Below, piece by piece: positions 30,624 to 41,073 of a stretch of DNA of 64,000 nucleotides (positions within the stretch are counted from its first letter, which is position 1; each line of letters starts with the position of its first letter). Where the stretch lies: assembly GCF_016461715.1 (NCBI RefSeq), contig NZ_JAEMUI010000006.1:1-64000 (forward strand), written 5' to 3'. Under the pieces are notes generated by a model. The model ran no database searches and was not told the DNA's origin. It worked only from the letters and a program-made list of their open reading frames with translations. The translations under genes were made by a program, and so were the position numbers. The DNA comes from Marinomonas spartinae. GTDB taxonomy: Bacteria; Pseudomonadota; Gammaproteobacteria; Pseudomonadales; Marinomonadaceae.

Positions 30624-31732
30624 TAGCTTTTGTTACTCTCGTTAGTGGCTGAGTGGGAGGAGCTAGCCTCGTTCTTAGGTGTGGAGGTACTGGCAGACGC
30701 TGCTTGCTCAGCTTGTGCCTGTAAGCGGGCTTCAGTTCGTGCTTTTTTTGCCTCTTCCTCTTCTGTATCAAAACGCTCATAGGCTTCAACAATTCGTTGA
30801 ACCAGTGGATGACGAACCACATCGGACGCTGCAAAGTGCGTTAAACTAATGCCATTGACGCCACGAAGCACATGCATAGCATGAGCCAAACCAGACGATG
30901 TACCACGAGGTAAGTCTACCTGAGATGTATCCCCCGTGATGACGGCAGTGGAGCCAAAGCCAATGCGCGTCAGGAACATTTTCATCTGTTCGCGAGTGGT
31001 ATTTTGGCTTTCATCCAAAATGATAAAGGCATTATTTAGAGTACGACCGCGCATAAAGGCCAGCGGGGCGATCTCGATAACGTTTTTCTCTATCAGTTTA
31101 TCGACTAATTCAAAGCCCAGCATTTCATAAAGCGCATCGTATAAAGGGCGAAGATAAGGATCGATCTTTTGTGATAAGTCGCCAGGTAAAAAGCCTAACT
31201 TTTCACCCGCTTCAACCGCTGGTCGAACCAACATAATGCGCTCGACACGATCCGCTTCTAGCGCTTCGACAGCGCAAGCAACCGCTAAATAGGTTTTTCC
31301 CGTTCCGGCAGGGCCAATACCAAAGTTGATATCGTTTTTACGCACCTCTTTTACATAGCCTTGTTGGTTTTTACCTTTTGGCTTGATAAAAGCTTTGCGT
31401 GTTTTGATGACCAACTGATCACCGTTATCTTTTGCGTGTTTGCTCAAAGACTCAATGGCCGACTCTTGTAAATACAAATGAATGGTTTCGGCAGAAAGAA
31501 CCCCTTGTGCCCGGGCTTCACGGTACAAGTTTTCCAGTAGGATTTTTGTGGCGGCAACATTGTCAGAGCTTTCGCCCGAAATATCAAACAGATCACCACG
31601 GTAGCGAATGGTGACATCAAGGCGCTTTTCAATCAGTTTGATGTTTTCGTCTAGTTGCCCACATAGAACAGCCAAAGCATTAGCTTCGGCTGGTGCAAGG
31701 CGCATTTGTTGAGTTGTCTGTGTCGTTTCCAA
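30623..31732 (-). CDS. ybeZ: PhoH-like ATPase YbeZ
   Basis: 369 residues. P-loop [12 protein letters not shown] (about 140) and DESQNTT identify the PhoH/YbeZ ATPase that works with YbeY. The start is a TTG at 31732: AAGG lies 5 bases upstream, whereas the first downstream ATG (nine codons in) has no such site. The last 30 or so residues are a Ser/Glu-rich, low-complexity tail. Twelve bases follow the miaB stop. Confidence 0.92.
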   Translation of the reverse strand: METTQTTQQMRLAPAEANALAVLCGQLDENIKLIEKRLDVTIRYRGDLFDISGESSDNVAATKILLENLYREARAQGVLSAETIHLYLQESAIESLSKHAKDNGDQLVIKTRKAFIKPKGKNQQGYVKEVRKNDINFGIGPAGTGKTYLAVACAVEALEADRVERIMLVRPAVEAGEKLGFLPGDLSQKIDPYLRPLYDALYEMLGFELVDKLIEKNVIEIAPLAFMRGRTLNNAFIILDESQNTTREQMKMFLTRIGFGSTAVITGDTSQVDLPRGTSSGLAHAMHVLRGVNGISLTHFAASDVVRHPLVQRIVEAYERFDTEEEEAKKARTEARLQAQAEQAASASTSTPKNEASSSHSATNESNKS

Positions 31733-31744
31733 GAGTTACCTTAC

Positions 31745-33100
31745 TTAGTGAAGGACAAAATCGGTGTCAAGTTCAGAGCTGATCAACTCACCTAGTAGGG
31801 AGTTTGAATAAGCATCTGTGATCACCACGTCTGCAAATTTACCGATCAATTGAGGATCGGAAGCACGGAAGTTAACAATGCGATTGTTTTCAGTTCGGCC
31901 TTGAAGCTGTCCAGGATCACGGGGTGAATAACCACTGATCAAAATGCGCTGAACCTCACCAACCATCTCTAAACTGATGTCAAACGCTTGTTGACTGATA
32001 CGACGTTGTAATATGGCTAAACGCTCTTTTTTCAATGTTTCTGGGGTGTCGTCTTCTAGGCTTGCCGCTGGTGTACCTGGGCGCTGGCTATAAACAAAAC
32101 TGAAAGAATGATCAAAGCCGATTTCCTGAATTAAATTCATGGTATCGACAAAATCCTCGTCGGTTTCGCCTGGGAAGCCAATGATAAAGTCTGAAGACAA
32201 GCTGATGCCAGGACGTGCGTCCTTAATGCGATTGATCTTATCAATATAATATTGGCGATCATGACCGCGTTTCATAGCGCTGAGAATATTGTCGGCCCCG
32301 CTTTGTACCGGTAAATGAAGATGGCTTACCAACTTGGGTTCGGTTCGGAAGGCTTCGATTAAACTATCGGTAAATTCTACCGGATGAGAAGTGGTAAAAC
32401 GAATGCGTTCAATGCCATCGATGCGTGCTACAGCGTGAATAATATCGGCAAGATCTGCTTCATCACCTTCTGCGGTTTCGCCACGATAAGCGTTGACGTT
32501 TTGCCCTAATAGATGGATTTCACGTACACCTTGCTCTGCAAGCTGTACCACTTCTTTCAAAATACTATCGAATGGACGGCTGACTTCTTCCCCACGGGTA
32601 TAAGGCACCACGCAGAAAGTACAGTATTTACTGCAACCTTCCATAACGGACACAAAGGCTTCTGCCCCCTCTACACGCGGTGCAGGCAAGTGATCGAATT
32701 TTTCAATTTCGGGAAAGGTTACATCCGTAATCGGGATGTGTTTACCCGCAGAATTCACCATTTCTGGTAGTTTATGCAGTGTCTGGGGCCCGAAAATCAT
32801 ATCAACATGTTTGGCTCGCTTACGAATAGCATCGCCTTCCTGGCTCGCAACGCATCCGCCCACACCAATGACCAAGTTGGGATTTTTCTGCTTGAGCTTC
32901 TTCCAGCGGCCAAGTTGGTGATACACCTTGTCTTGCGCCTTCTCGCGGATAGAACAGGTGTTCAAAAGGAGCACGTCAGCTTCTTCCGCATTGTCTGTGA
33001 GTTCCATCTCATGGCTTTCGCCAAGTAAATCTGCCATACGAGAGGAATCGTATTCGTTCATTTGGCAGCCGTGAGTTTGGATAAAGAGTTTTTTTGCCAT
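31745..33100 (-). CDS. miaB: tRNA-2-methylthio-adenosine synthase MiaB
   Basis: A radical-SAM methylthiotransferase for i6A37 in tRNAs reading UNN codons. 451 residues: the N-terminal domain with Cys12 (HGCQMN), Cys49 (NTCSIREK) and GVGGCVASQ holding the auxiliary 4Fe-4S cluster, then CSKYCTFC for the radical-SAM cluster, and a C-terminal TRAM-like domain. It heads miaB-ybeZ-ybeY-corC-lnt, an order shared with E. coli. Confidence 0.96.
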   Translation of the reverse strand: MAKKLFIQTHGCQMNEYDSSRMADLLGESHEMELTDNAEEADVLLLNTCSIREKAQDKVYHQLGRWKKLKQKNPNLVIGVGGCVASQEGDAIRKRAKHVDMIFGPQTLHKLPEMVNSAGKHIPITDVTFPEIEKFDHLPAPRVEGAEAFVSVMEGCSKYCTFCVVPYTRGEEVSRPFDSILKEVVQLAEQGVREIHLLGQNVNAYRGETAEGDEADLADIIHAVARIDGIERIRFTTSHPVEFTDSLIEAFRTEPKLVSHLHLPVQSGADNILSAMKRGHDRQYYIDKINRIKDARPGISLSSDFIIGFPGETDEDFVDTMNLIQEIGFDHSFSFVYSQRPGTPAASLEDDTPETLKKERLAILQRRISQQAFDISLEMVGEVQRILISGYSPRDPGQLQGRTENNRIVNFRASDPQLIGKFADVVITDAYSNSLLGELISSELDTDFVLH

Positions 33101-33229
33101 GTCACTTATAAACCTAAAAAATTATTCGTCTATCGACTTTGGCGCTATTATATTTGGCTTTGCCTCCGAATCACAGGGGTGTTGAACATTCGAACCCATT
33201 AAACTGAAAATAGTCCTTATTTCCTACGA

Positions 33230-33703
33230 TCATCTTGGTTTATTATTTGGGTTTAAATGTGTGTTAATGTGCTGCCATTCGTTTGGTTTAATTGGCATGA
33301 CAGACAAGCGGTTGCCCTTTTTGGTAAGTAACATGTCACTAAGCGCTGGATCTTGTTTTAAAGTACTAAGGGGTAAAATACTTGGCCATTTTTCGACAAG
33401 TTCAATATCCACCATGAACCAGCGAGGATGATCTGGGGAGGATTTAGGATCATAATAATGGCTGGTTGGATCCCAACTTGTGTGATCCGGGTAGGCTTCG
33501 CGTACCACTTTCGCCACGCCAGCAATGCCGGCTGGTTTACAGCTTGAGTGGTAAAAAAAGATGAGGTCACCCATTTGCATGTTTTGCATGAAGTTACGTG
33601 CTTGATAATTTCGAACGCCATCCCAGGGAGAGGGGCCTTGTTGTGTTAAATCATCAATGGAAAAAGCATCGGGTTCAGACTTCATGAGCCAGTAATTAGA
33701 CAT
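33230..33703 (-). CDS. EVE-domain protein
   Basis: 157 residues, an EVE (PUA-like) domain across the protein: YWLMKSEPDAFSIDDL at the N-terminus and WDGVRNYQARNFMQNM are diagnostic. EVE domains bind modified bases, and many members are found with RNA-modification or defence genes; here the neighbours give no such clue. ATG at 33703 (MSNYWLMK) has GGAG 7 bases upstream and is preferred over an ATG six codons earlier. It is transcribed away from the Hpt-HD gene. Confidence 0.85.
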   Translation of the reverse strand: MSNYWLMKSEPDAFSIDDLTQQGPSPWDGVRNYQARNFMQNMQMGDLIFFYHSSCKPAGIAGVAKVVREAYPDHTSWDPTSHYYDPKSSPDHPRWFMVDIELVEKWPSILPLSTLKQDPALSDMLLTKKGNRLSVMPIKPNEWQHINTHLNPNNKPR

Positions 33704-33853
33704 ATTATTCTCCGTTTGCATAATGATACATACTCTTAGTATATGATTTATAAAATTGTATCTACAATTAAAGAAAATTTACCCAATGCCCTCAATGAGT
33801 TGCTTATCTCTCGACGCCTTGGGTTGTGATGCTCTTCATATGGATGAGGATAT

Positions 33854-34963
33854 ATGAGTCAATTCGCCTGTAAAGATTTTTCCGCGCTGGAAAAAGAGCT
33901 CAAGGATGACCTTCTCGAGTGCTATCAGGAAGCACAGCAAGAAATCGAAGAGATCATCAATAGCATTGAAGATGATGGCTTTTCCTTTGATAAGTTAGAC
34001 AATTTGTTTCGTTCTTTACATAGCATGAAGGGCAATTGCTCAGTGTGCTTTTTAGATCCACTTGTGGGGGCATTGCATCGCCTTGAAGAAATCGTCGACG
34101 GTATGCGAGGCGGTTATATTCAGTACCACTATCATCTTGGTGAATTAATTAATGTTGTGGTTGAGCAAATCGGCAATTTGCTGATGCAGCTCTATAAATT
34201 CCATGGCGCAGAAACGGCCACGTTAAATGTATTGCAAAATGGTTTGGATACGCTTTATGCCTGTGAAGACGATGAACAGCGTCCTGCCTTGGCAAAGACC
34301 TTATTGGATGATATTTCAACGGAGAAGAAAGAGTTTGAGGCAGCTGAGACTCCGGCTCGAACAGCCGATCTTTTAGTCAAGGTGGAATATACCAAGGAGC
34401 AAGAGTTTGATATAGAGCAGTTTAAGGCATTCAGTTCCAAGTTAAATCGTTTGTTAGGTTATTCCCCCGAACGTAGTGAGCGTATATTAAAGCTTTGCCA
34501 ATTGATTAATATTGAATGCAAACAACAGGAAGATCCCGCCCAATTAAGCGCGGCAGCTTATATGCATAATATGGGGATGGCGGTGATCTTAAATTGCAAA
34601 GATGATGAAGAGGCGCGCAAACAAGCTGAATGGAATCATCCTATGGTGGGGGCTCAATTATTGAGTAAACACGAAGGTTGGGACGAGGCGGTTTCCATGG
34701 TGATGGCCCACAAAGAACGCTTTGACGGCTCAGGGTTTCCTGAGCAACTTGTTGGCTCGATGATTCCACAAGGAGCATTTATTTTAGCTGTGGCCGTCAT
34801 GTTTATTGATATCGTTTGGGGTAAATCGGGCGAAGAATACAGAAAGAGTTCCATGCGTGCCATCCAAAAAGTGAATTTTGAAAGTGGCAAAGGTTTTCCT
34901 CCTCATATTGTTGACTCTTTTAATGCTGCCATTCGCAAGGTTCTGGTGGCGCGGAAAAAATAA
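33854..34963 (+). CDS. Hpt plus degenerate HD-GYP-like signalling protein
   Basis: 369 residues. N-terminal histidine-phosphotransfer domain with HSMKG (His56, Lys59) intact, then a charged linker (about 140-185) and a C-terminal HD-GYP-like domain. In that domain the HD doublet is His238-Asn239, the later HHE becomes His286-Lys287-Glu288, while HP (262-263) and DGSGFP (291-296) remain. Two metal ligands of the phosphodiesterase site are thus changed. It may be a phosphorelay protein with a non-catalytic binding domain rather than a c-di-GMP hydrolase. No response regulator or kinase gene is adjacent. Confidence 0.75.
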   Translation: MSQFACKDFSALEKELKDDLLECYQEAQQEIEEIINSIEDDGFSFDKLDNLFRSLHSMKGNCSVCFLDPLVGALHRLEEIVDGMRGGYIQYHYHLGELINVVVEQIGNLLMQLYKFHGAETATLNVLQNGLDTLYACEDDEQRPALAKTLLDDISTEKKEFEAAETPARTADLLVKVEYTKEQEFDIEQFKAFSSKLNRLLGYSPERSERILKLCQLINIECKQQEDPAQLSAAAYMHNMGMAVILNCKDDEEARKQAEWNHPMVGAQLLSKHEGWDEAVSMVMAHKERFDGSGFPEQLVGSMIPQGAFILAVAVMFIDIVWGKSGEEYRKSSMRAIQKVNFESGKGFPPHIVDSFNAAIRKVLVARKK

Positions 34964-35035
34964 TTGTTACGACGCTTTTTTTAATCCCATGAAAAATTGC
35001 TACCATAGTCTTATCTAGTATGGATTATTAAGACT

Positions 35036-35956
35036 ATGGCTGCCCAACTTCCACTTGTTTTTCACCCCCATTACAGCATCCCCTTTCCAGCAGGGCACCG
35101 CTTTCCTATGCATAAATTTCGGCTCTTGGCACAAACGTTAAGAACGCAAGGTATTCTTACGGAAGAGAATGAACATCAACCCTCACCATTATCCTTAACG
35201 ACCTTAATGCAGGCCCACGACAAAGGGTATGTGCAGCGCTTTATTCGTGGCGAACTCACCAAGCAAGAAGAAAAAGACATCGGTTTGCCTTGGTCAGAAT
35301 GGTTGGTTGAACGAACATTACGTGCTGTTTCCGGTACTCTCTTAACCAGCGAGTTAGCATTAGAGCATGGTTTGGCATGTCATCTGGCAGGTGGAACGCA
35401 CCATGCTCAGCCTGCACGTGGTGCGGGTTTTTGCATTTTTAATGATTTAGCCGTCGCAGCGTTAGCGTTAGTGAATTCAGGCAAAGCAAAAAAGGTGTTA
35501 ATTTTAGACTGCGATGTACACCAAGGAGATGGCACCATCGCCTTCTTTAAAGACCGAACCGATATTGTGCCAATTTCTTGGCACTGTGAAGAAAATTACC
35601 CCGCTCTTAAACAAACTGATGGCGTTAATATAGCCATTCCTAAAGGGGCTGACGATGATTTGTATTTGTCCATTTTAAGGGAAACCTTACCAAAGGTGCT
35701 TGCCGAGCATCAGCCCGATTTTATCTTCTACGATGCGGGTGTCGACGTGCATCAAGATGATAGGTTAGGTCACGTCAATATGACAGACGATGGCATTTTG
35801 CAACGGGATAAATACGTTATCCAAACGTGTATTAAACAAAACTTACCCGTCGCTTGTGTTATTGGCGGCGGTTACGACCGACAAGAAGATAAGGTGGCAT
35901 GGCGGCATAGTCTAGTGCATCAGGCAGCCCATTGGGTTTGGGAGAGATGTTTATAG
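35036..35956 (+). CDS. Histone-deacetylase-family hydrolase
   Basis: 306 residues. The zinc hydrolase signature is complete: GGTHHAQPARGAGFCIFNDL near residue 120, the DCDVHQGDGT metal site, and DAGVDVHQDDRLG, with GGGY at the end. Bacterial members deacetylate acetylpolyamines, acetoin-related or other small amides; the substrate cannot be called. It ends only 9 bases from the convergent small membrane protein gene. Confidence 0.88.
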   Translation: MAAQLPLVFHPHYSIPFPAGHRFPMHKFRLLAQTLRTQGILTEENEHQPSPLSLTTLMQAHDKGYVQRFIRGELTKQEEKDIGLPWSEWLVERTLRAVSGTLLTSELALEHGLACHLAGGTHHAQPARGAGFCIFNDLAVAALALVNSGKAKKVLILDCDVHQGDGTIAFFKDRTDIVPISWHCEENYPALKQTDGVNIAIPKGADDDLYLSILRETLPKVLAEHQPDFIFYDAGVDVHQDDRLGHVNMTDDGILQRDKYVIQTCIKQNLPVACVIGGGYDRQEDKVAWRHSLVHQAAHWVWERCL

Positions 35957-35965
35957 AGTAACCGC

Positions 35966-36397
35966 TTAACGTTTTTTGGTTCTATTGTGGTTGGCTATAG
36001 AGAAATATATAAATGCTACTATTAACAAAACAACAACGACACCAAAAATAGCCGCAGAATAGCCGTGCATGGGTCCCCATTCGCGAGCCCACACTTGGCT
36101 TTCCCCTTTTAGTAGCAGCAACGGATGCTTAAAACCAAAATAAGCACAGGCTGCCCCAAATACTAAGCAGAGGATATTGATTATTGTGGCGCCAATGAGT
36201 TGAAGTATAGAAAAATACGCGCCAATATTATCGGCAATCTTCCATTTCTTAAGTTTATATAAAACGAGGATGCCTAGTATAGATACGAGTATTATTAAAA
36301 TGTCTGTATAGGTAATAGGGATATGTAAATGCTGGAGTATCCCTGCTATCGATGCGATTATTATCAAGAATGCAAAAATGTCGAATACTAAATCCAT
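35966..36397 (-). CDS. Small membrane protein of unknown function
   Basis: 143 residues with four predicted membrane helices (about 5-20, 27-45, 60-90, 112-134) and a basic C-terminal tail. Its DNA is AT-richer than its neighbours, as often seen in recently acquired genes. I do not recognise a family. The start lacks a good ribosome-binding site. Confidence 0.55.
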   Translation of the reverse strand: MDLVFDIFAFLIIIASIAGILQHLHIPITYTDILIILVSILGILVLYKLKKWKIADNIGAYFSILQLIGATIINILCLVFGAACAYFGFKHPLLLLKGESQVWAREWGPMHGYSAAIFGVVVVLLIVAFIYFSIANHNRTKKR

Positions 36398-36557
36398 GAC
36401 TGTTGGCTTAATTTCTAATGGGCGATCTTTTTCGTAGGGTATATGAATTTAATTTAGCTGCAAGGTGCTCCTACCGGAAAAGTATTATTTTCTATTGTCA
36501 TATAACTGCCATGATTCTCTTTTACTGTCTACAAAGGTAAGCAGGAAGTGGGCAGTT

Positions 36558-37571
36558 ATGCAAAGCACGTTATCCGAATTGGCTGAACTACAACGTTTGT
36601 TGCGCTTGGATATTCCCAGCGTACATCGTGAAACACTGGCTCAACTTTCTGATGGCCCCGAGCAGTATCCCGTGGATGCTGTATTTCTTGGCAGTGATCG
36701 TCCCAATGTGCCTACTTTCCTGCTGGTTGGCGGGGTGCATGGTGTTGAACGTATTGGCTCGCAAGTGGTACTCGCCTATCTCAATTCTTTATTGCATCGA
36801 TTGATTTGGGATCAACAATTGCAGATGGCATTGGAAAATGTGCGTTTTGTTTGTTTACCGATATTAAATCCAGTGGGAATGGCTCGTCAGCATCGTGGTA
36901 ATGGCAATGGTGTGGATTTGATGAGAAATGCGCCATTGGATGCATTAGACCCTATAACTTGGCCTTTTGGTGGCCAGCGATTGACTCGTCATTTACCTTG
37001 GTTTCGTGGTGGTTTAGGGAAGCCGTTAGAAATGGAAGCCCAAGCCTTATGTGATTTAGTGGAGCGTCTTTGTGAGCAAAGTCCAATGGTGATGGCTTTG
37101 GATGTACATTCGGGCTTTGGAGCTCAAGATCGGCTTTGGTTTCCTATGGCTGGTACTCGACAGCCAGTGCCTCATATCGCAGATTACTATGCGCTGAAAA
37201 AATTGTTAAAGCATAGCCATCCGAATCATCGTTATTTGCTTGAACCTCAATCTCACCATTATCTTTGTCATGGTGACCTATGGGATTATTTGTATCTTAA
37301 AGCAAATTCCCGTCAGCAGACATTGCTGCCGCTTACTCTGGAGTTAGGATCTTGGCGTTGGGTCAAGAAAAACCCATTACAATTACGTTCCTTTTTAGGA
37401 ATGTTTCACCCGATTAAGCCCCACCGAGTAAAACGAGTGTTGCGAGAAAACCTCTATCTTATTGAGATTCTTTGGCGTGCCAGTGCCAATATGGCGCAAT
37501 GGTTGCCAAAAGAGTCGCAGCGCCAACGAATGCATAAGATAGCCTTAAAGCATTGGTATCAAAATGACTGA
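36558..37571 (+). CDS. M14-type zinc carboxypeptidase
   Basis: 337 residues from the ATG at 36558 (MQSTLSELAE), which has AGGAAG upstream; a GTG 31 codons earlier is possible but unsupported. Zinc motif His61-x-x-Glu64 in GGVHGVERIG, a later DVHSGFG histidine, and the putative catalytic Glu in LTLELGSW identify an M14-family carboxypeptidase. No signal peptide, so it probably acts in the cytoplasm. Its stop overlaps the next gene's ATG by 8 bases. Confidence 0.8.
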   Translation: MQSTLSELAELQRLLRLDIPSVHRETLAQLSDGPEQYPVDAVFLGSDRPNVPTFLLVGGVHGVERIGSQVVLAYLNSLLHRLIWDQQLQMALENVRFVCLPILNPVGMARQHRGNGNGVDLMRNAPLDALDPITWPFGGQRLTRHLPWFRGGLGKPLEMEAQALCDLVERLCEQSPMVMALDVHSGFGAQDRLWFPMAGTRQPVPHIADYYALKKLLKHSHPNHRYLLEPQSHHYLCHGDLWDYLYLKANSRQQTLLPLTLELGSWRWVKKNPLQLRSFLGMFHPIKPHRVKRVLRENLYLIEILWRASANMAQWLPKESQRQRMHKIALKHWYQND

Positions 37572-38334
37572 GCAGAGATTCAGGAGCAATAGCGTGAACT
37601 GGCTTTTGTTGCGAGGATTAGGGAGAGATCAGCGTCACTGGGGGGAATTTCCTAGACTATTGCAACAGAGGTTTCCTGAAGATCGAATTTTGACACCAGA
37701 CTTACCAGGAAATGGATCATTAGCGCACTTAAAAAGCCCTACCAGCATTGTCCAGGCGACTAACTATTATAGACTATGGGTAAAAGAACAGGCTGCCATA
37801 GGCCCAATAGCGTTAATTGGTTTATCCATGGGGGGCATGGTTGCTCTTGACTGGTTGAATCGTTTCCCAGAAGACATCTCATTTGCTTGTGTAATCAACA
37901 CCAGTATGAAAGGGTGTAGTTTGCCTTGGCAACGAATGCGCTTAAGTGCCATGCTGCGTTTACTGTTATTCGGACTGATTTCTAAAAAACAACAAGAGCA
38001 CCAGGTTCGTTTATTAACAACCAATATGCAATCAAGCCCACAAGCCTTGGAGCGACAATGGTATGAGTGGGCAAAAGCGTCCTCCCCAGGATGTTTCAAC
38101 CTTATTCGTCAGCTTTGGGCGGCAGCAAATTTTGAGATACCCCATCTGACGCACCACAAAAAACTTTTATTACTTGCCAGTTCCTATGATCATTTGGTAA
38201 AAAGCTGTGCCTCACGCCGAATTGCAGAACGTTGGAAAGTGCCACTGATAGAACATCCTCAAGCAGGTCACGACCTACCTCTAGATGATCCGCAATGGAT
38301 CATTGATTTGCTAATGGAGCAAAAGGATAAATGA
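37564..38334 (+). CDS. Alpha/beta hydrolase
   Basis: 256 residues. Nucleophile elbow GLSMG (near residue 88), an acidic segment, and a C-terminal His in GHDLPLDDP form the alpha/beta hydrolase triad. The early PDLPGNG loop is typical of esterases and hydrolases such as BioH-type. The 8-base overlap with the M14 peptidase gene suggests coupled translation and a shared substrate route. Substrate unknown. Confidence 0.8.
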   Translation: MTEQRFRSNSVNWLLLRGLGRDQRHWGEFPRLLQQRFPEDRILTPDLPGNGSLAHLKSPTSIVQATNYYRLWVKEQAAIGPIALIGLSMGGMVALDWLNRFPEDISFACVINTSMKGCSLPWQRMRLSAMLRLLLFGLISKKQQEHQVRLLTTNMQSSPQALERQWYEWAKASSPGCFNLIRQLWAAANFEIPHLTHHKKLLLLASSYDHLVKSCASRRIAERWKVPLIEHPQAGHDLPLDDPQWIIDLLMEQKDK

Positions 38335-38531
38335 TCCATTATAGACTTATCGCTATTTAAGGATGATGACTCTTATATTGTCAAACACCAAAGGATCAGT
38401 ATTCCTCAAATAGAAGAAGTCTTTGTTTAGATGAGTTGGAATAATTTAAAAGTATTTTCAACTTAGTTTTATATTTTCATGATTTTTTAACCTGTTGTTT
38501 GGTTATATACATCGATTTACCGGAGATAAGT

Positions 38532-40316
38532 GTGCGTCGTAACACCTTAATGGAATGGAATAGCAAAGATTCTTGGAAGGTCTTTTTGCTGCTTAGCATC
38601 ATTTTTGTTGTATTTAGCGGATTGTTCAACCACACCGTCTGGACACCAGATGAGCCCAGAGTGGTTGCTGTTATTAAGGATATGTACCTTTCTGATAATC
38701 TGATCATACCGCATTTTGCGGGTATTCCTTTTGTGGAAAAGCCGCCGTTGTATTTTATCTATTGTGTGTCACTGATGCATCTGACAGGGTTGGATGCCTT
38801 GATGGCGGCTCGATTAGGATTAGGGCTACTGTGTTTAGCATCTTTAGTGGTCACGTTTCGTTTAGCATGGCTGCTTAAAGGGAAGGAGTATGCTTGGCTA
38901 ACCCTTGGTGTGTTGGCGTCCAGTGAAGGCTTTTTGCTGAACTTTCATTGGCTGCGGGTTGATGCCATGATGATGTTTACCTCTATTGTTGCCATTTGGG
39001 CTTTTGCAGAAGCTTACCTGCGTTTTCAATTGCGTTATGTGTTACTGGCAGGGGCATTAACGGGATTGGCGTTTTTAAGCAAAGGTCCTATTGCCATTAT
39101 CCTATGTGTTGGGCCTGCTTGGCTGGTACTTTTTATTCGTTACGTCTATCTAAGGCAGCGAGGTGCCCATCAAAGTGTAACATGGGGACGTGTGTTGTTC
39201 TTCCATATGATGGGATTCATCATAATGTGTTTAGTGATCGCTGCTTGGGTGTATCCTTTTTATAAACAAGCGTCTCCTGCGCTTTGGCATGCCTGGTTTT
39301 GGGATAATCAGATAGGGCGCTTAACCGGCTCCTCGACGAAAACCTTAGGTCATAACCATCAGGGCAAACCGTTTTATTACGTTAGCAGTATTATAGAATA
39401 TACATTACCTTGGTCTGTCTTCTTTATTATTGGTTTAGCCTCTTCGGTGAAAAGAGCCGTGACTCGACACCAAGTGAATTGGCTTGATGGCTTTTTTCTC
39501 TTTTGGTTTTGCTTTGCCGTTTTTATTTTGTCCTATTCGGCAACCAAGAGACCAATGTACCTTGCACCTTTAATGCCTTTGTTTGCCTTAATGATAGCTT
39601 CTGCGTTAATGACACTAAAAGGTAGATGGTCCGACTGGTATCGACGTGCCTTTTTGGTAATGATGATTGTCATTATAGCTGTATTTGCTATGACACCTTT
39701 ATGGGCTCAGCTCTTACCAAGCAATAAAGTGCCGCAAGCTCTTATGTTGTGGCTTTCCAGTTGGCAGGTGACGGCGCTGTGGGTGCTATTTGCTATTATT
39801 TTAATGATAAAAGTCGAAGTCACTCAGTGGCCTGCCTGGACTAAGTTATCATTAATTTCATCTTTATTTTTTATTGCCATTTTTCATCATGTATTTATCG
39901 CCGTAGACATCGCTAAAGACATGAGGCATGACCTTAATACTTTTGTGAAGCAAATCCCGCAGGATAAAAGGGAGCGTACTGCTGGCATTGGCTTTTCAGA
40001 GACCATGTCGTCTATCTTTTATTTATATGACGATTGGTCCGTGCCTATGGTAGATAAAGCCCGAGCACAACGGATTCTCGAGGGGAAAGACAGCGAATAT
40101 GATTACTTGATCCTTGATCGAACGGGCTCCACTCAAGACCCTATCCGTTATATGGGACTGCCTTCAGACACCCCTTACCATCTTTTGTTAATAGGGCATC
40201 CGCGTAGCGATAAAAAACGCAGTGCTATTTTATGGTTAACAGGGGACGAAAATAAAACGCTCCCAATGGTGGAAGTGTCTGAAAATACGGTAAAACAACC
40301 TGCTAAAGCGAATTAA
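38532..40316 (+). CDS. GT39/ArnT-like membrane glycosyltransferase
   Basis: 594 residues, with many membrane helices and a periplasmic C-terminal region, the fold of lipid-linked sugar transferases (PMT_2, ArnT family). TPDEPRVVAVIKDM after the first helix carries the conserved acidic DE-R motif. ArnT adds aminoarabinose to lipid A in other bacteria; the full arn operon is not present, so the sugar and acceptor are uncertain. The GTG at 38532 is chosen because GGAG lies 6 bases upstream, which neither the in-frame ATG at 38550 nor the upstream extension has. Confidence 0.82.
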   Translation: MRRNTLMEWNSKDSWKVFLLLSIIFVVFSGLFNHTVWTPDEPRVVAVIKDMYLSDNLIIPHFAGIPFVEKPPLYFIYCVSLMHLTGLDALMAARLGLGLLCLASLVVTFRLAWLLKGKEYAWLTLGVLASSEGFLLNFHWLRVDAMMMFTSIVAIWAFAEAYLRFQLRYVLLAGALTGLAFLSKGPIAIILCVGPAWLVLFIRYVYLRQRGAHQSVTWGRVLFFHMMGFIIMCLVIAAWVYPFYKQASPALWHAWFWDNQIGRLTGSSTKTLGHNHQGKPFYYVSSIIEYTLPWSVFFIIGLASSVKRAVTRHQVNWLDGFFLFWFCFAVFILSYSATKRPMYLAPLMPLFALMIASALMTLKGRWSDWYRRAFLVMMIVIIAVFAMTPLWAQLLPSNKVPQALMLWLSSWQVTALWVLFAIILMIKVEVTQWPAWTKLSLISSLFFIAIFHHVFIAVDIAKDMRHDLNTFVKQIPQDKRERTAGIGFSETMSSIFYLYDDWSVPMVDKARAQRILEGKDSEYDYLILDRTGSTQDPIRYMGLPSDTPYHLLLIGHPRSDKKRSAILWLTGDENKTLPMVEVSENTVKQPAKAN

Positions 40317-40391
40317 AACGGTGAAAACTTAAGGCAATTATCATTGGCTGTTGGGGCGAACTTGTCGTCACCATCAGCCAAATGGATAGCT

Positions 40392-40946
40392 CTAGTTGTC
40401 ATGATCCATCAGCCAGTTGGCTCGGTTTAAGCCATAGACTGCATGATCTACCACTTTACCATTGAGATTCTCTTTTCGAGTGATAATGCCTTCAAGTGTA
40501 AAACCTAAACGCTCACAAACAGATCGGCTTGACTGATTTTCCTCTGCTGCGGAAATCTGCACTTTCTCCATATCAAGATCGGTAAAAGCCAACTCAATCA
40601 GCTTAGCAACCGACTTCGTGACAATGCCTTTTTTCTGATAATCCTTACTGAGCCAGTAGCCGATCTCCACCCGTTTGAGACTATGGTCAATTGTATTGAA
40701 ACTAATATTGCCGACCACTTCGCCTTCAAACAACATAGCACAACTTAACGACTTACCATCTGCGTAATCGTGAAGAGCTTGCTTAATAAAGGTGAGGAAA
40801 AAATCCTCACTGTGCGCATGAGGTGGCCATGCCAACCACTGACCAAGATAGTCACGTTGCTGCGTGACAATTTGTAGATACGCTTTAGCGAACTTGGGAT
40901 GAACAAGCGCTAACTCTAATCCTTTTTCTACTTCTAGTGAAAACAT
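40392..40946 (-). CDS. RimJ/RimL-type GNAT acetyltransferase
   Basis: 184 residues from ATG 40946 (MFSLEVEK, with AGAGA upstream); an in-frame ATG 12 codons earlier gives a longer version. The GNAT acetyl-CoA loop and the pattern RVEIGYWLSKDYQKKGIVT and ENQSSRSVCERLGF are those of RimJ/RimL-like ribosomal or small-molecule N-acetyltransferases. Substrate not determinable. Confidence 0.85.
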   Translation of the reverse strand: MFSLEVEKGLELALVHPKFAKAYLQIVTQQRDYLGQWLAWPPHAHSEDFFLTFIKQALHDYADGKSLSCAMLFEGEVVGNISFNTIDHSLKRVEIGYWLSKDYQKKGIVTKSVAKLIELAFTDLDMEKVQISAAEENQSSRSVCERLGFTLEGIITRKENLNGKVVDHAVYGLNRANWLMDHDN

Positions 40947-41073
40947 AGCTTTCTCTTTAGTTTTACTTAATCCTGAGAACATACAGCTTCAGCTGACTCG
41001 GGTGTCTAATTCCGCTATAAAGCGTTTTAAATGATTTGTCGCGTTTTTGTTTAAATCGCACGATTTAATTATA

